This document shows positions 1 through 10,161 of a DNA stretch of 54,122 bases, in pieces. Within the stretch, counting starts at the first letter, position 1. Each line of letters opens with the position of its first letter. The notes beneath the pieces are model-generated. The model ran no database searches, was not told the origin of the DNA, and saw only the letters and a program-made list of their open reading frames with translations. This DNA is from Porphyra umbilicalis (Eukaryota; Rhodophyta; Bangiophyceae; Bangiales; Bangiaceae): contig KV919181.1 in the NCBI GenBank assembly GCA_002049455.2, positions 1 through 54,122 of the forward strand, given 5' to 3'. The position numbers and the translations under genes were made by a program.

Positions 1-1030
1 GGTGCGGTTGGGGCAGCGGGGGCGAGGCGCTGGCGGCAGCCGCTGCGCGCGCCCGTCGTCTTGCCGGCGGTAGCCGGCGGCAGCGGCGGCGGCGGCGGCA
101 GCGCGGGAGGCGGTGGCGGTGACAACGGCGGCGGCGTGTCCGTCCCCCTTCCCAACTGCACCCAGCCGCCAGCGGCGGCCGCAGGAGCGCCGTCCCGCGG
201 CCGCCGGCGCGCGCACCGCGGCGGGCACCCAACCGGGACACGTGACGCCACAGGCAGTCGTCTCCCGCGTCTGCGCCCGCGCCCTCGACGGGCGTGCCGG
301 TAGCTCGCAGGCCGCTGCCCCCGTCTGCGTAACCGTCACGCGCGTGCGGCTCGCCTCCGCGCCGCCGCCACCCGCCCACCCGCGGCGGTCCGAAACGCCG
401 CCCGTCGCCCCGTGGCCGCCGCCGCCCCCGCACGCCGCGCGACACCAGCGCCGCCGGGTGCACGCCGCCCCGCCGAGCGCCGTCGTCCATCGCGCCGGCG
501 GGGGGGGCGGCGGCGGCCGGCGGTGCGGCCGGCCGCCGCCGCCGGGCAAGCGGCTGGGTGGCGGGGTCGGCGTGCGCCGACCGACGGCGGCGGCGTCGTG
601 AGGGGCGACCGCTCGACGAGGCGGCGCCAGCCCTGCGCGGTGGGCGCGGGGGGCTCGACGCGCAGGCTGCCCGGTGTGGGCCGCACCCGCCTGCGCGGCG
701 GGCGCGGGGGGCTCGACCGGCAGGCTGCCCGCGTCGGTAGCACCCTCGGCCGACGGCGCCGTGACGCCCGGGCCGTGGGGGGCCGCGACGGCGGAGGGTT
801 GGGGCGCGGCCGACGGCGCCGCGACCGCGGTCCACTGCGGTCGCCGCAGCTGTGGCCGGCTGCGGTGCGGGAGCCTCGTGTAAACCCGTGCGGCGCTGTG
901 ACCGGCCGTAGGGCGCGTCCGATGGCACGCGTCGTGGGTGGGCAGAGGCAGGCGGCGCCGCGGGCGAGGGCGGGCAGGGCGGGGGGGGTTGACGGGCAAG
1001 TGGGTTGTGGTTGCGACGTGCGGTGAACGT
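1..1030. other. GC-rich low-complexity stretch, no assignable gene
   Basis: Several overlapping frames on both strands stay open, but all give Ala/Gly/Arg/Pro-rich translations of the kind that G+C-biased DNA produces by chance. I see no domain, signal peptide or splice pattern. The left edge may hold part of a gene cut by the window. Confidence 0.5.
633..731. repeat. 41-bp direct duplication, 58-bp period
   Basis: The 41 bases at 633-673 recur at 691-731 with only a few substitutions. Both copies carry the core GGGGGGCTCGAC and end CAGGCTGCCCG. The 17 bases between them are unrelated. This is a simple local duplication in non-assigned DNA. Confidence 0.75.
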
Positions 1031-1031
1031 A

Positions 1032-1190
1032 TTGCAGTCTGCTGAATTTTGCCTGTCTGAGCCGGAACAGAACGCAATCAGGACGGAATCCTATTGGCCA
1101 TCAGTTCGTATCCGGCTGAGTGGATGGCTGAGAGTCTGTCCTGATTGCGTTCTGTCCCGGCCCGGACCGGCAAAATGGAGCAGACTGCAA
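1032..1190. mobile_element. Hairpin MITE, Tc1/mariner-like, TA target duplication
   Basis: The first 53 bases (1032-1084) and the reverse complement of the last 53 (1138-1190) agree except at six positions. Both ends begin TTGCAGTCTGCT and share the block ACAGAACGCAATCAGGAC. The dinucleotide TA flanks both sides (1030-1031 and 1191-1192), the duplication expected for Tc1/mariner insertion. The 53-base interior has no coding capacity. The element sits less than 250 bases past the end of the Sel1-repeat gene. Family assignment rests only on the TA flank and the inverted ends. Confidence 0.8.
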
Positions 1191-1226
1191 TATCTTATTC
1201 AGTTTGGTCATTTTCAAGTTCCCAGG

Positions 1227-1256
1227 CCAGGGTGTTTTCGCGAACGCGCCTTCAGT
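1227..1256. repeat. Dispersed 30-bp motif, second copy at 9776-9805
   Basis: The 30 bases starting CCAGGGTGTTTTCG match 9776-9805 with three mismatches. Both copies lie in less GC-rich intergenic DNA. CAAGT also precedes each copy, although the spacing differs. It may be a remnant of a longer dispersed repeat. Confidence 0.55.
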
Positions 1257-1445
1257 GGCAGCAAACAAAATGGGTCTTTTCGGTCTGGCCGCCACTCCGG
1301 CGCGGATGCGTGCTTCCCAAACCGCCGCCCCCTCCCCCGGCTGTCGCGGCGGAGGCGCCAGCGGCCGCGTCGCCTGTGCCCCCTCCCCACGGCACCCCAC
1401 ACCACCGGCAGCAACCCCCCCCCCCCCCCCCCCCCCCCCCGTCGG

Positions 1446-3158
1446 TTACACCCCCCCCCCACACCCCGGGTCACTCGCCGGCGCGCGGGAGCCCGCCGGC
1501 AGCGGCACATCCGCCACCGGCACCGCCTCGGCCGCGCGCGCGGCCGCCACCTCGGCCGCATCCGCCGCGTCCGCCGCCGCCCACACCCGCCGCGCCGCGT
1601 CCCGATCGACGGGCGTGCCCTCCCCCCGCCAGTACATGCCGCCCAGCTCCCGCGCGGCCGCCACGCTGCCGAGGGACACGGCGTGCGTGTAGCGCGCAAA
1701 GGCCCCCTCGGCCGAGGCGGGCCCCCCGAGGCCCGCCGCGACCATGGCCGCCGCCGCCGCCGCGCCCGCCGCCGACCCGCCCGCCGCCGCAGCGTCGTAC
1801 CACCGGCGCGCGGCCACGTAATCCACAGCCACGCCCTCGTCCCCCGCGTACGCGAGGCCGCCGAGGCAGGCCGCCGCGTCGGCCACCCCCAACGCCGCCG
1901 CGCGGCGGGTCAAGGCGAGGAACTTGGCGCGCGACACTGGCAGCCCCGACGCGTTGGCGTCCCGGTGGAGGTAGGCGAGCTCAAACGTGGCGTCGCCGTC
2001 GCCCGCCGCCGCCGCCGCCTGCACGAGCGCCGCCGCGCGCGGCGGGGAGGGCGCCAACCCCAGCGCCCCCGCCCGGTAGGCGTGCGCGAGCGACAGGGTG
2101 CCGGCGGGGTCCCCCGCCTCGGCGGCGGCCACGAGCGCCGCGCGCGCGCGGGGGGGGTCTGCGGCCACCCCGGCCGCGCCCGCCGACAGCAGCGCGCCGA
2201 GGCCCGCGTGGCCGGCGGGCACGCCCGCGGCCGCGGCGGTGGACAGGGCGGCCGCCGCCGCGGGCGCGTCGCCGGCGGCCATGTGGGCCGACGCGGCGGC
2301 CACGTGGGCGGCGGCCAAGCCCCGCGCCGCCGCGTAGGCGTACCACGCGAGCGCCGCGTGGAGGCGCGCGGCAGACGCCGCGGCGGCGGCCGACGCGGCG
2401 CCGTCGGGGGGGGGGGGGGCGCCGTCGAGGGGGGGGGGGGGACGGTCACCGCCGCCGCCGCCGTGCCGCTGCCGCTGCCATTGCCGCCGCCGCCGCCGCC
2501 GCCGCCGTCTGGCGGCGCCGCCGCTGCGGCGGCGGCCGCCGCCTCTGCCGCCCGCGCCGACCGCCGCGCGGCGCGGGAGGCGGCGACCAGCGCCGCGGGC
2601 GGCGTTGTGTCCGACACGTCCACCCCGTCCGCGTCGGCAAACGCCACCCGCATGCGCCCGCCGCCCTCGTCCACGTCCACCACCACCCGTGGCGTGTCTG
2701 CCGCCGCACCGCCGCCACCACCCCCGCCGCCACCGCCGCCACCACCGCCGCCGCCGCCGCCGTCGGCACCGACGGCCGCCCACCAGTCGTCCCCCCCCCC
2801 CCCCGGCCCCCACGCCGCCGCCCGACGGGCCCGCCAAGACCGCGTCGCCGACCTCCACCGCCGCCGCCGCGTCGCCGTCCACCGCCGCCGCGTGCAGCAG
2901 CGCCCACGCGGCGCGGGCGGCGTCGTCCCCCCCCCCCCCCTCCCCCGCACCGCCGCGGGCGACACGCCAACGCCACGGCGGAGGAGCACCGCCAGCAGCG
3001 TGCGGCCGCGCGCACACCCGCCCGCCGCGGCGGTGGTGGCCAACGACGCGGCGCGGGTGAGGGTGCCCCGCACCGCCGCGGGGGTGGACGAGCCGGAACC
3101 GCCGCTGTGGAGGGGGGCGACCGCCTCGGCGGGGCTGCAGCGAATGTCCCCGTCGACG

Positions 3159-3209
<51 letters not shown>

Positions 3210-3384
3210 AGCACCGCATCGTCAAGGGCGTCGATGAGGGCGGCGGCGCGCGCGGCCGCGGCCGACACTTGGGGGGGGGGCGGGGCGGGGGACGGCGTTG
3301 CGGGGGGGAGGGGGGGAGGATCCAGGGGGGGGGGGGGGGGGAGTGTCGCCGCGACGGCGGCGGGGATGCAGCGGGGGTGGGCGC

Positions 3385-3420
<36 letters not shown>

Positions 3421-3702
3421 GGCCCCACGCCGCCGCCGCCGGTCGGGCACCGCGCCCGGCGCAGCGGCGGTGGCGGTGGAAGCGGCACGGGCGGCGGCGG
3501 CGGTGACGGCGGCGGCGGCGGGGGAGCAAGGCAGCGGGCCGGCGGCGGCGGGGCAGGGCAGTCGGCTGGCGACGGCGGCGCGGCCGGCAGCGCCCCCGCC
3601 GCCGCCCGTGGGCGGCGGCGGCGCGGCGGCGCGCCGCCGCGGCGCGCGGGACGCCCGCCGCGCAACGGCGGCGGCGGCGGCCGCACGGGCGAGTGACGCC
3701 AT
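1446..3702 (-). CDS. Sel1-like repeat protein, frame broken at homopolymer runs
   Basis: The C-terminal third, in one open frame ending at a TAA (1446-1448), contains Sel1-type helical repeats. Clear copies read LGGLAYAGDEGVAVDY then ARRWYDAAAAGG, and LGGMYWRGEGTPVDRDAARRVW. Sel1 repeats are TPR-like alpha-solenoids that usually serve as protein-binding scaffolds. I place the start at the ATG of 3702 (MASLARAAA), which opens an Ala/Arg-rich segment that could be a targeting peptide. From there plausible protein sequence moves between all three frames. Each change falls on a mononucleotide run: 33 G at 3387-3419, and runs near 2930-2941, 2791-2804 and 2408-2440. Run-length errors or slippage fit this better than introns, because no splice sites coincide. 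The middle is Ala/Pro/Gly low-complexity. On the coding strand a 26-nt G run (C at 1415-1440) begins 5 nt past the stop. Confidence 0.65.
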
Positions 3703-5366
3703 GGGCTTGGGGGACGACCGCGGGGCGGCGGTCCGTGTGGGGCGCGTGCCGACGGGGGGGGGGCGCCGCGCGCGGGCGCGGGGGGGGGGGCGCGCCGGCC
3801 GGGCGCGCGACGGGGGCGCGCTGGCGGCAACGGCGCGGCGGCGGGCGGGCGGCGGGCGGGGCTCCACCGACGCCACGCCACAGCGGTAGCGAGCTGGGGG
3901 GTACGCGGTCTTTCAGAGTGAAAAGTTTCGTCTTTCCTTTCCCTTGCGTGGGGCGCAAGGCCGTCACAAGTAGAGAATCTCATCTGATGTACAGTCTGAC
4001 GCTACGTTGTGTAATTTCACGTGAAATTTCATGACCCTCTCACTGACGCTTTCCTGCGCGTCTTTCATGTAACGTGAAATTCTTACGCCGTATTACAAAC
4101 GTGGCTCAGGCCCTTTCTTATTTATGCTGCGGCTTCGTTCGTGTGACGGTTCATGTGACGATGTGGGGCGGCCAGCTATTTGCTGCAACGCGTAACAATG
4201 TGATCAAATGTGATCACACGAAGCAACGTCGGAAAAGAACCAGGCGTGAGAGGGACGGCGCCGTCGTCGTCGTCGGTGCCGCTGGCGCCGGCGCCGCCGG
4301 CGCGCGCGCCTACCCCCCTTGCATCGATCGGGTGCACCCCCCCCCCGCCCCCCCCGCCCCCCCCCCCGCTGCGTGCGGATGTGGGCGGGGGCGGCCATGC
4401 TGCGGCCGCGCTGCCGAGCGGCCGCCCGCGGCACCCTGCCGCGGCGGCCGCCGCCGCCGCCGCGGTCGGGCGGTGGTGGTGGTGGCGTCGGCGGCGGCGG
4501 CGGCGGCCCCCCCCCCCCCGCCCTCTCGACGCGTTCGCCGTCGCTCCGCCCCCCCGCGGCCACCCCCTTGACGCCGAGCCTTTTCCTCCCACCAGAGGGC
4601 GCGTCGACCGCCACCGCCCATCACCGCCGCCGCCGCCGTCGCCGCGACGGGTGCCCCCAGCGGCATCGCGGCGGCGGGCGGGCGGGGCGGGGACGTTGAC
4701 GCGGCCGTCGCTGTTGTCGACGTCGCCCGGGGCCGCGACGCTGGCGGCGCCGCTGATGGCAGCGGCGACGGGCGGCCGGGCGGCCGGCCGGTGGGCGCGG
4801 CGGCGGCCGCCGGCGCGGCTGCTCACCGCCATCCCAGACGCTGGCACCGACGCTGGCGGTGATGCGGGCGGTGGGCGCGACGCCTGTCGCGACGCTGGTA
4901 GAGGCGATGAAGGAGATGGGCACTGACGGGCGGCCACAGCTGCGGCCACCCCGCCCCGGCGGCGCCGCCGTCGGCCGCCACGGGTGGCCTGGCAGTGTCA
5001 CCAATACAGGCGACGCAGGGGTCGATGCAGGCGACGGAGAAAAGTGGAGGCCTACGCCGACAGGCCTGTAAAAATGGAACTAGGAGAGGCGAACTGCAGG
5101 GGGGCGGGGGGGGGGTCGAGGACGTGAGCTCGCCGGTCAGGGGAGCGGGGGGCCACGCGTCAATACACAGTGGCAGTGGTATCGTGCCATGGCACGGTCC
5201 TCGTGGTCAGCATTTTTTTTAGCCAACCCTATCCCCAGTCCACTCCGGGAGCGCCGCTAGCTCGGCTCTCCCACAACCGACCCTCACGTGGTGCCCTTCT
5301 TGGGCGGTGCCATGCCCTGTAGAGCGGACGCAGCGCCGAGCCCCGCACCCCCCCCTCCGACGGTCC
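3703..5366. other. Intergenic; GC-poorer island then low-complexity DNA
   Basis: Bases 3900-4240 are distinctly less GC-rich and carry a 16-bp palindrome (listed separately) and a direct repeat of ATGTGATCA at 4198-4216. This may be the upstream region of the Sel1-repeat gene. Bases 4250-5210 return to GC-rich low complexity, with C runs at 4337-4371 and open frames on both strands. None shows a recognisable domain. A minus-strand stretch near 4830-5000 has a more protein-like composition but no family I know. Confidence 0.45.
4013..4028. promoter_or_regulatory. 16-bp perfect palindrome with CACGTG core
   Basis: AATTTCAC is followed directly by its reverse complement, giving a central CACGTG (E-box/G-box, the usual site for bHLH or bZIP factors). 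It lies in the AT-richer island about 310 bp upstream of the Sel1-gene ATG. A related half, ACGTGAAATTC, occurs about 50 bp further on. Regulatory function is inferred only from the motif. Confidence 0.4.
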
Positions 5367-6170
5367 TCACTCCCACATGACGACCGCCCCGTCGCGGTCC
5401 TTGGACTTGGACAGCGAACGGAAGCCGCAGCGAGCGAAGTTTTTAGCGAACCCGAAAAAGCCCCCCCTCTTCCGGCGGCAGCACCAGATCTTGGCCTTGG
5501 CTCCCGTGACCTTGTACTTGCACTCGGCACCCGCCCCGCAGTCGTGCAGCACCTTGTCGCTGGTCGTTGGCCAACAGCCGGGGGCCTTGACGAGGCGGCA
5601 GGAGCGACCGCTGCGCTTGGAGCCGATGCCGAAAAGCTTGCCACACGCCGGCCCCTTCTTGATCGTGTCTTGGCACGATGCGCACTGGATGTTGGGAGAC
5701 GTGGGGAACTGTTGCCCATGGATGAAGGGTGGGGTACCGGTGTTTGTGTTCTGAGCGCACGAGCGACATTGGCCGATGGCTTTCGCCAAGAACGCGGCGC
5801 TCGTGAAGAAACAGCTGCCGACTTTGCCACTCGAGTAGCCACACTTCCACTGCCCGCCAGACAGCGCTTCGGGCACCAGGCCCTGGTTCTTCAGGTCGAC
5901 GCCAAGTGATTGCTTCACGCTCGACCGAATTCCCGTCCAGCGCCTCTGATCAGACAGACGCCGCGGCACCTCGCCAGGGTGGTCCGCGCTCAAGGGCCGC
6001 GCGTCCTCATGGTCAGCGACCAAGAGCTCCGCCTCCGGCTCCTGACGGATCAGCTTGGAGGGCCGACGCGTCAACGTCTGGCCGGCGCCGAAGGCGGCGG
6101 CGGCCATAGCGACGGTGGCAGTGAGGCTGCACAGGATCAGCGCCCAGCGGCCACGAGCAGGGGGCACCAT
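5367..6170 (-). CDS. Cysteine-rich secreted protein of unknown family
   Basis: This is a 267-residue protein if translation starts at the ATG of 6170. From there the N-terminus is a textbook signal peptide: MVPPARGRW, then a hydrophobic run LILCSLTATVAMAAAAF. An upstream in-frame ATG at 6338 would bury that segment and read through a 16-nt homopolymer (6247-6262), so I prefer 6170. After an acidic/basic linker, the mature part (about residue 110 onward) holds 14 cysteines, including CRSC, CASC and a WCC pair, with many Lys/Arg near the end. This suggests a disulfide-stabilised extracellular or cell-wall protein. I do not recognise the cysteine pattern. The frame is clean throughout, with less biased codon use than its neighbours. 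A coding-strand C run lies 77 nt upstream and a G run 11 nt past the stop. Confidence 0.75.
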   Translation of the reverse strand: MVPPARGRWALILCSLTATVAMAAAAFGAGQTLTRRPSKLIRQEPEAELLVADHEDARPLSADHPGEVPRRLSDQRRWTGIRSSVKQSLGVDLKNQGLVPEALSGGQWKCGYSSGKVGSCFFTSAAFLAKAIGQCRSCAQNTNTGTPPFIHGQQFPTSPNIQCASCQDTIKKGPACGKLFGIGSKRSGRSCRLVKAPGCWPTTSDKVLHDCGAGAECKYKVTGAKAKIWCCRRKRGGFFGFAKNFARCGFRSLSKSKDRDGAVVMWE

Positions 6171-7370
6171 GGCTGCCGGCACGTCTGTACCGGCTGGGAG
6201 GGGGGAGGTGCGCCCAGCGGCAGCGGTGGAGGAAGGGCAAAGCACAGGGGGGGGGGGGGGGGTAGGGAGCGTCGTCTCAGCGGCCGCAGTCCCCTCGCTT
6301 GCCGTGTGCTCCTCCCAATTCACCCCGAGCACGGCCACCGCCGCCGCTGATAAGCAGCGACGCTGCCATTGCCGCCGCTGCTACCGCCACCGCCACGGCC
6401 ACCGGCATCGCCGCCGCACGGCGGCGGCCGGTCGTCGACGCGCCCCCTGGCGTGGCAGTGGCCGACGCCCCGCCAACACTGACACGCCCGCAAAGTCAGC
6501 GCAGCGGGACGTTGGAGTAGCGCGCCCACTCACGGTGGCGCCCCGTCGGGCGCATCCGCCAGTGCGAGGCGTGAGTGGGGCGACGCTGGTGCCGGTGGCG
6601 CCTCTCCCCCCAGCGTGTCTGCGACAGCGGCGGGAATGATAGGGGTGAGGGTGGCACGGAGGGGGTGGCGGCAAACCCCGAGGAGATGCGCTGTTGCGTG
6701 TGGCGGCTGTGCCCCCTCACGGCTGTAGAGGCGGCGCCGCCGCACGGGGGGGGGCTCGCCGCGCCTCTACGGGGAGTGGCGCCCGCCCCCGTCGGTCCAG
6801 TCGGACAGCCGACGCTTGGGGAGGGGCCCTCGGGGCGGCGCGCCGCCCATGGGGCGGCCCCACGCGGGGCCGACGCGGCCACACGTAAAGAGGGAGATAG
6901 CTACGGAGTCGGCCCCAGTCTCGACGGCCCTGTTGATGGGAAGGTTCATGAGTGCGGTCGAGGGCGCAGACGAGCCCCAATCACAAACACGCGTGTAGGC
7001 GACAAACGGTCCGCGGCGCCCAGTGGCGCCGTGGGCACTGGTCGGCGTGGGACCGCAAGCACCGCGTGCCAACGGTGGCTGCAACATGCGGGCCGGTGCG
7101 TGAAAGCGGCGTCCTTGGCGGTGCGATGCGTGGGGGCGACCAACAGACTGACAGACGGTGGGTGAACGGTCGGCGTTGGGGCGTGTGGGCACAAGGAGGA
7201 GTAGCGTTTTGCCACGGCGACGGTCACGTCATGGGCGAGATACCACCACGGCGGCCCCCGACGCGTCGGAAGCGACCTACCCACCCGCGTTCCACGCTCT
7301 CCCCCCCCTCCCGCCTGCCCACACCGTCAACGAGAAAAAAACCAGACTCCCACGCCGCCCCACGCGTGTC
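6171..7370. other. No assignable gene
   Basis: This is GC-rich DNA with overlapping open frames on both strands, the longest plus frame covering 6575-7165. Compositions are mixed and less repetitive than elsewhere, so a small gene is possible. I see no domain, transit peptide or supported splice sites. The stretch just above 6170 should contain the promoter of the Cys-rich protein gene; I see no TATA box there. Confidence 0.35.
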
Positions 7371-7913
7371 TCACTCCACCTTGCTCGCCTGCCCCGCCTG
7401 TGGACGATGGCGGCGGGCGCCCCCCCCCCTGGCTGCCTCCCTTAACCGCTCCACCCGCTCCACTCGCCGCACGGCGTCGGGGGTTGGCAGCCACGGGGTG
7501 GGCACCCCCCCCCTCCCCCCCCCCAGGTGTGTGTCACCCACGCGGCGGGCACGACGCCACGGTCGACCGCCAGTCGCCCCTGCGTCGCCAATGGGCGGGG
7601 GGAGGGGGGCGCACGCCGCGGGCGCGCGCGGGAGCACCAGCAGCACGTCGGGCTCGCGGTGGAAGGTCTTGGGAGGGAGCGCCACCCGTAACCCGTCGGG
7701 GCGGGCGCCGGCTGTGGCGCGGCGGCCGCCGGCCGCCACCAGTGCCGCCGCCGGCGTCCCCAACAGGCGGGCGGCGGCGGCGGCGGCGCGGGGGTTGGGC
7801 AAGACCAGCGTCTGCGCCGCGCGCCATGTCGGCATGGACGGCCCGCTGGCGGGGGACGAGGCGCGTCGGCGCCGTGGCCCCCGCCCGCACCCGCCGCCGG
7901 CGCACCGCCCCAC
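7371..7913 (-). CDS. Hypothetical open frame, possibly an exon
   Basis: The minus-strand frame ending at a TGA (7371-7373) translates more like protein than its shadows, for example RAAQTLVLPNPRAAAAAARL, ALPPKTFHREPDVLLVLP and PTPDAVRRVERVERLREAA. Upstream, around 7920-8070, a different minus-strand frame also looks protein-like (HVARERRVAAETAVAATANW). One gene interrupted by an intron or a frame error is therefore possible, with a 5' end near 8100. I recognise no family. G runs at 7497-7525 would disturb the frame if their length is wrong. The true start is unknown. Confidence 0.25.
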   Translation of the reverse strand: MGRCAGGGCGRGPRRRRASSPASGPSMPTWRAAQTLVLPNPRAAAAAARLLGTPAAALVAAGGRRATAGARPDGLRVALPPKTFHREPDVLLVLPRAPAACAPLPPPIGDAGATGGRPWRRARRVGDTHLGGGRGGVPTPWLPTPDAVRRVERVERLREAARGGGARRHRPQAGQASKVE

Positions 7914-10161
7914 ATCCGCGCTTCGTCCACGCTGGCCGCGGCCACGCAGGGGCGGCGGCGGCCGCAGTGGTGCCTACCCAATTGGCCGTGGCGGCGACCG
8001 CCGTCTCCGCCGCCACCCGCCGCTCCCGCGCCACGTGGGAGCAGACAAAGGCGGTCGCCGCCGCACGACGGTGAGAGGTCGTTTGAAAAAGCGGTGCTGG
8101 TCATTGACTTCGCCCCTTCCGGACCCCCCCTGAAAACGGCCAGTGGCTGCGGTGATCTGCCTGGTTGGGGCGGCGGTGGCAGCAGATGTGGCGGCGGCTA
8201 GCTAGGCCAGGCCAGGCGGGCAGTGACACTCTGCCCTACAACTCCCACGAGGCCACGCAGGTCCAGCATGCTGTTGCATGAACAACAACCCCAGCCATGG
8301 GTATCACCAGAACGAGTGAACCTGTGGCCACATCTGGCTTAACGCGGCTCATGACGAATAGATCCTCGTGCGTCAAGCGCACAAGTGATTCATAGCGCGC
8401 CGTCGTCCATTTTCACAGAGATCAGCGTTTTTGGCACGGAAAGCTTTGGCCGGAAACCTGTAAATGTGACGCCGTTTCATATGCGGACTCGCTCTGCAAT
8501 TTCCCTGAACTTTAGTCTAGGGTGCTTTCCCACACCCACACGTCGAAAAAAGTCCATTTTTCTAGTGCACTTTGCGGGAGTACTTAAAAAACGTTTTTGG
8601 CAGTCCGTTTGGCTGCCTACGCCGTTGGAGGACGTCCCCCGGCGCTTTCTTGACTACGGGAACATGCGCCGGGGCTGTCCGCAGCTCTCTGTGAAGTTAA
8701 TAGAGGTGGCGACGTCTTCATCGCCCGTACGATTTGCGGAGCCCAATCGTGGTCAAAAAGGTACGGCGCACGGGCGCCATCTGTCTGACGCCACGTACAT
8801 CTGCCGGCGTCGGATACGCATCCACCGCTGCCGTGGGGGCGACGCAGCCGCCGCCACCCGCGGCGCGGCGGGCGCTGGGGTGGTCGGGCGCCGGGGGCGG
8901 CGCGTCCCCCTGACGGGTGGGCGGCGCCCAAGCCGCCGCGCCCCGCCGCCGGCGCCGCCAACGCCGTCACCGCGGCGTCCACCGGCGTGCCCATAACAGC
9001 GATAGCCACCGCCACGGCCGCGTCACCGCACCGCCTCTGCGGCGTCGGAGGTCGCGGGCGACCGCCGCGGCGGCGGCCGGCCGGCGGGCACCGGCACCGC
9101 CGCCGGCGGTTGGACGCCATCGGGCCGCCCGTGGCGGCGCCGCCGCTGGCCTTGGCCGCCCCGCCCGACGGCGTGGCGCGTGGCCGGGGTTGGGGCACGC
9201 CCGACCCTGCCCCCCGCCGCCGGTGCCCACCGGCGGCCGCCCCCCGTCGACGCTGTGCATGCGCGCACGCGGGAGGAAGTTTATTTTGGCCGCCCCGATG
9301 GCCGCCGGCACCGCAGCGTCGGCACCCCCCCGCTCCGCGTGGCAGCAGCGGCTGGCACGCGTCGGCAGACCCGCCAGCCGATAGGGCGGGGGCTCCCGGT
9401 CGGGCGCAGCCCGAGCCGCCCCCCGCACCGAGGCGTCACGCGTGTGCGCGCGGGCGCGGCAGCAGTGGCGCGCCGCCGCCGATATGCGGCCCAGCGCTTC
9501 GCGGCTGTGGCTGATCTGCAACGTGCCAATGGTGTGCCGCGGAAGGGTCCAATGGCCAACGTTGATCGGCCACTGTCCATTAACATACCACAGCCGGACT
9601 GCTATGGTCGGCACTTTCCTGTCGTCGATCTTGGCGGCGGGGCAGCGCACGCGTGGTTGAGGTGACCTTGTGTCTGAGAGGCGTTACCTTCTTGGCAGAA
9701 CACACCCCCAGAAGATGCTCGTGATGTGCTGGTCCATCTTTCGTCTTGTGAAAATGGTTTTGTTGTTTGGCAAGTCCAGGGTGTTTTCGAGAACGCGCTT
9801 TTAGTTCTAGAAACTAAGCTTGTGTGTGCATGGAATGGGGCAGGTACAGCTCCGCCGACGCGTGTCAGTCATCGCGTGCGCTTGGGCTGCACCGCCATCG
9901 CCTCCGCTCTCGGTGGGGGCTCGCTCGTGGCGGCTGTAACCCGTGCGGCACGGGAAGGCCCATTCCGCCAGCAACCAGCGGGGCTGCTGTGCGCCCCGCT
10001 ACAGTAGTCGACCCCGTCGACCGCTTTTGTCGACCGGTCGCCTGCTTGTGTTCCGTTGAGCACCACACACTCTTTTCTCGCCGGTGCCACGTCCCGACTC
10101 ACAGCTCCGACCGACGACCACGACGCCCCCCCCCCCCCCATCGCACCCCCCCCCGGGCGCC
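7914..10161. other. Intergenic, two GC-poorer islands
   Basis: Bases 8160-8780 and 9680-9830 are less GC-rich and look non-coding. The second contains the repeat copy at 9776-9805. Bases 8800-9650 are GC-rich, with overlapping frames on both strands and no recognisable domain. Three GTCGAC hexamers occur at 10007-10012, 10016-10021 and 10029-10034. C runs at 10126-10139 and 10146-10154 form the 5' leader of the next gene. No TATA box is obvious. Confidence 0.4.

Noticed and set aside
61..1026. Overlapping long open frames on both strands in the first kilobase
   Set aside because: Translations are Arg/Ala/Gly/Pro-rich in all frames, as expected from biased G+C; no domain, targeting signal or codon pattern supports one frame.
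2446..3876. Separate genes in the three minus-strand frames between 1.4 and 4.0 kb
   Set aside because: The protein-like segments follow one another and switch frame at homopolymers, so one Sel1-repeat gene explains them better.
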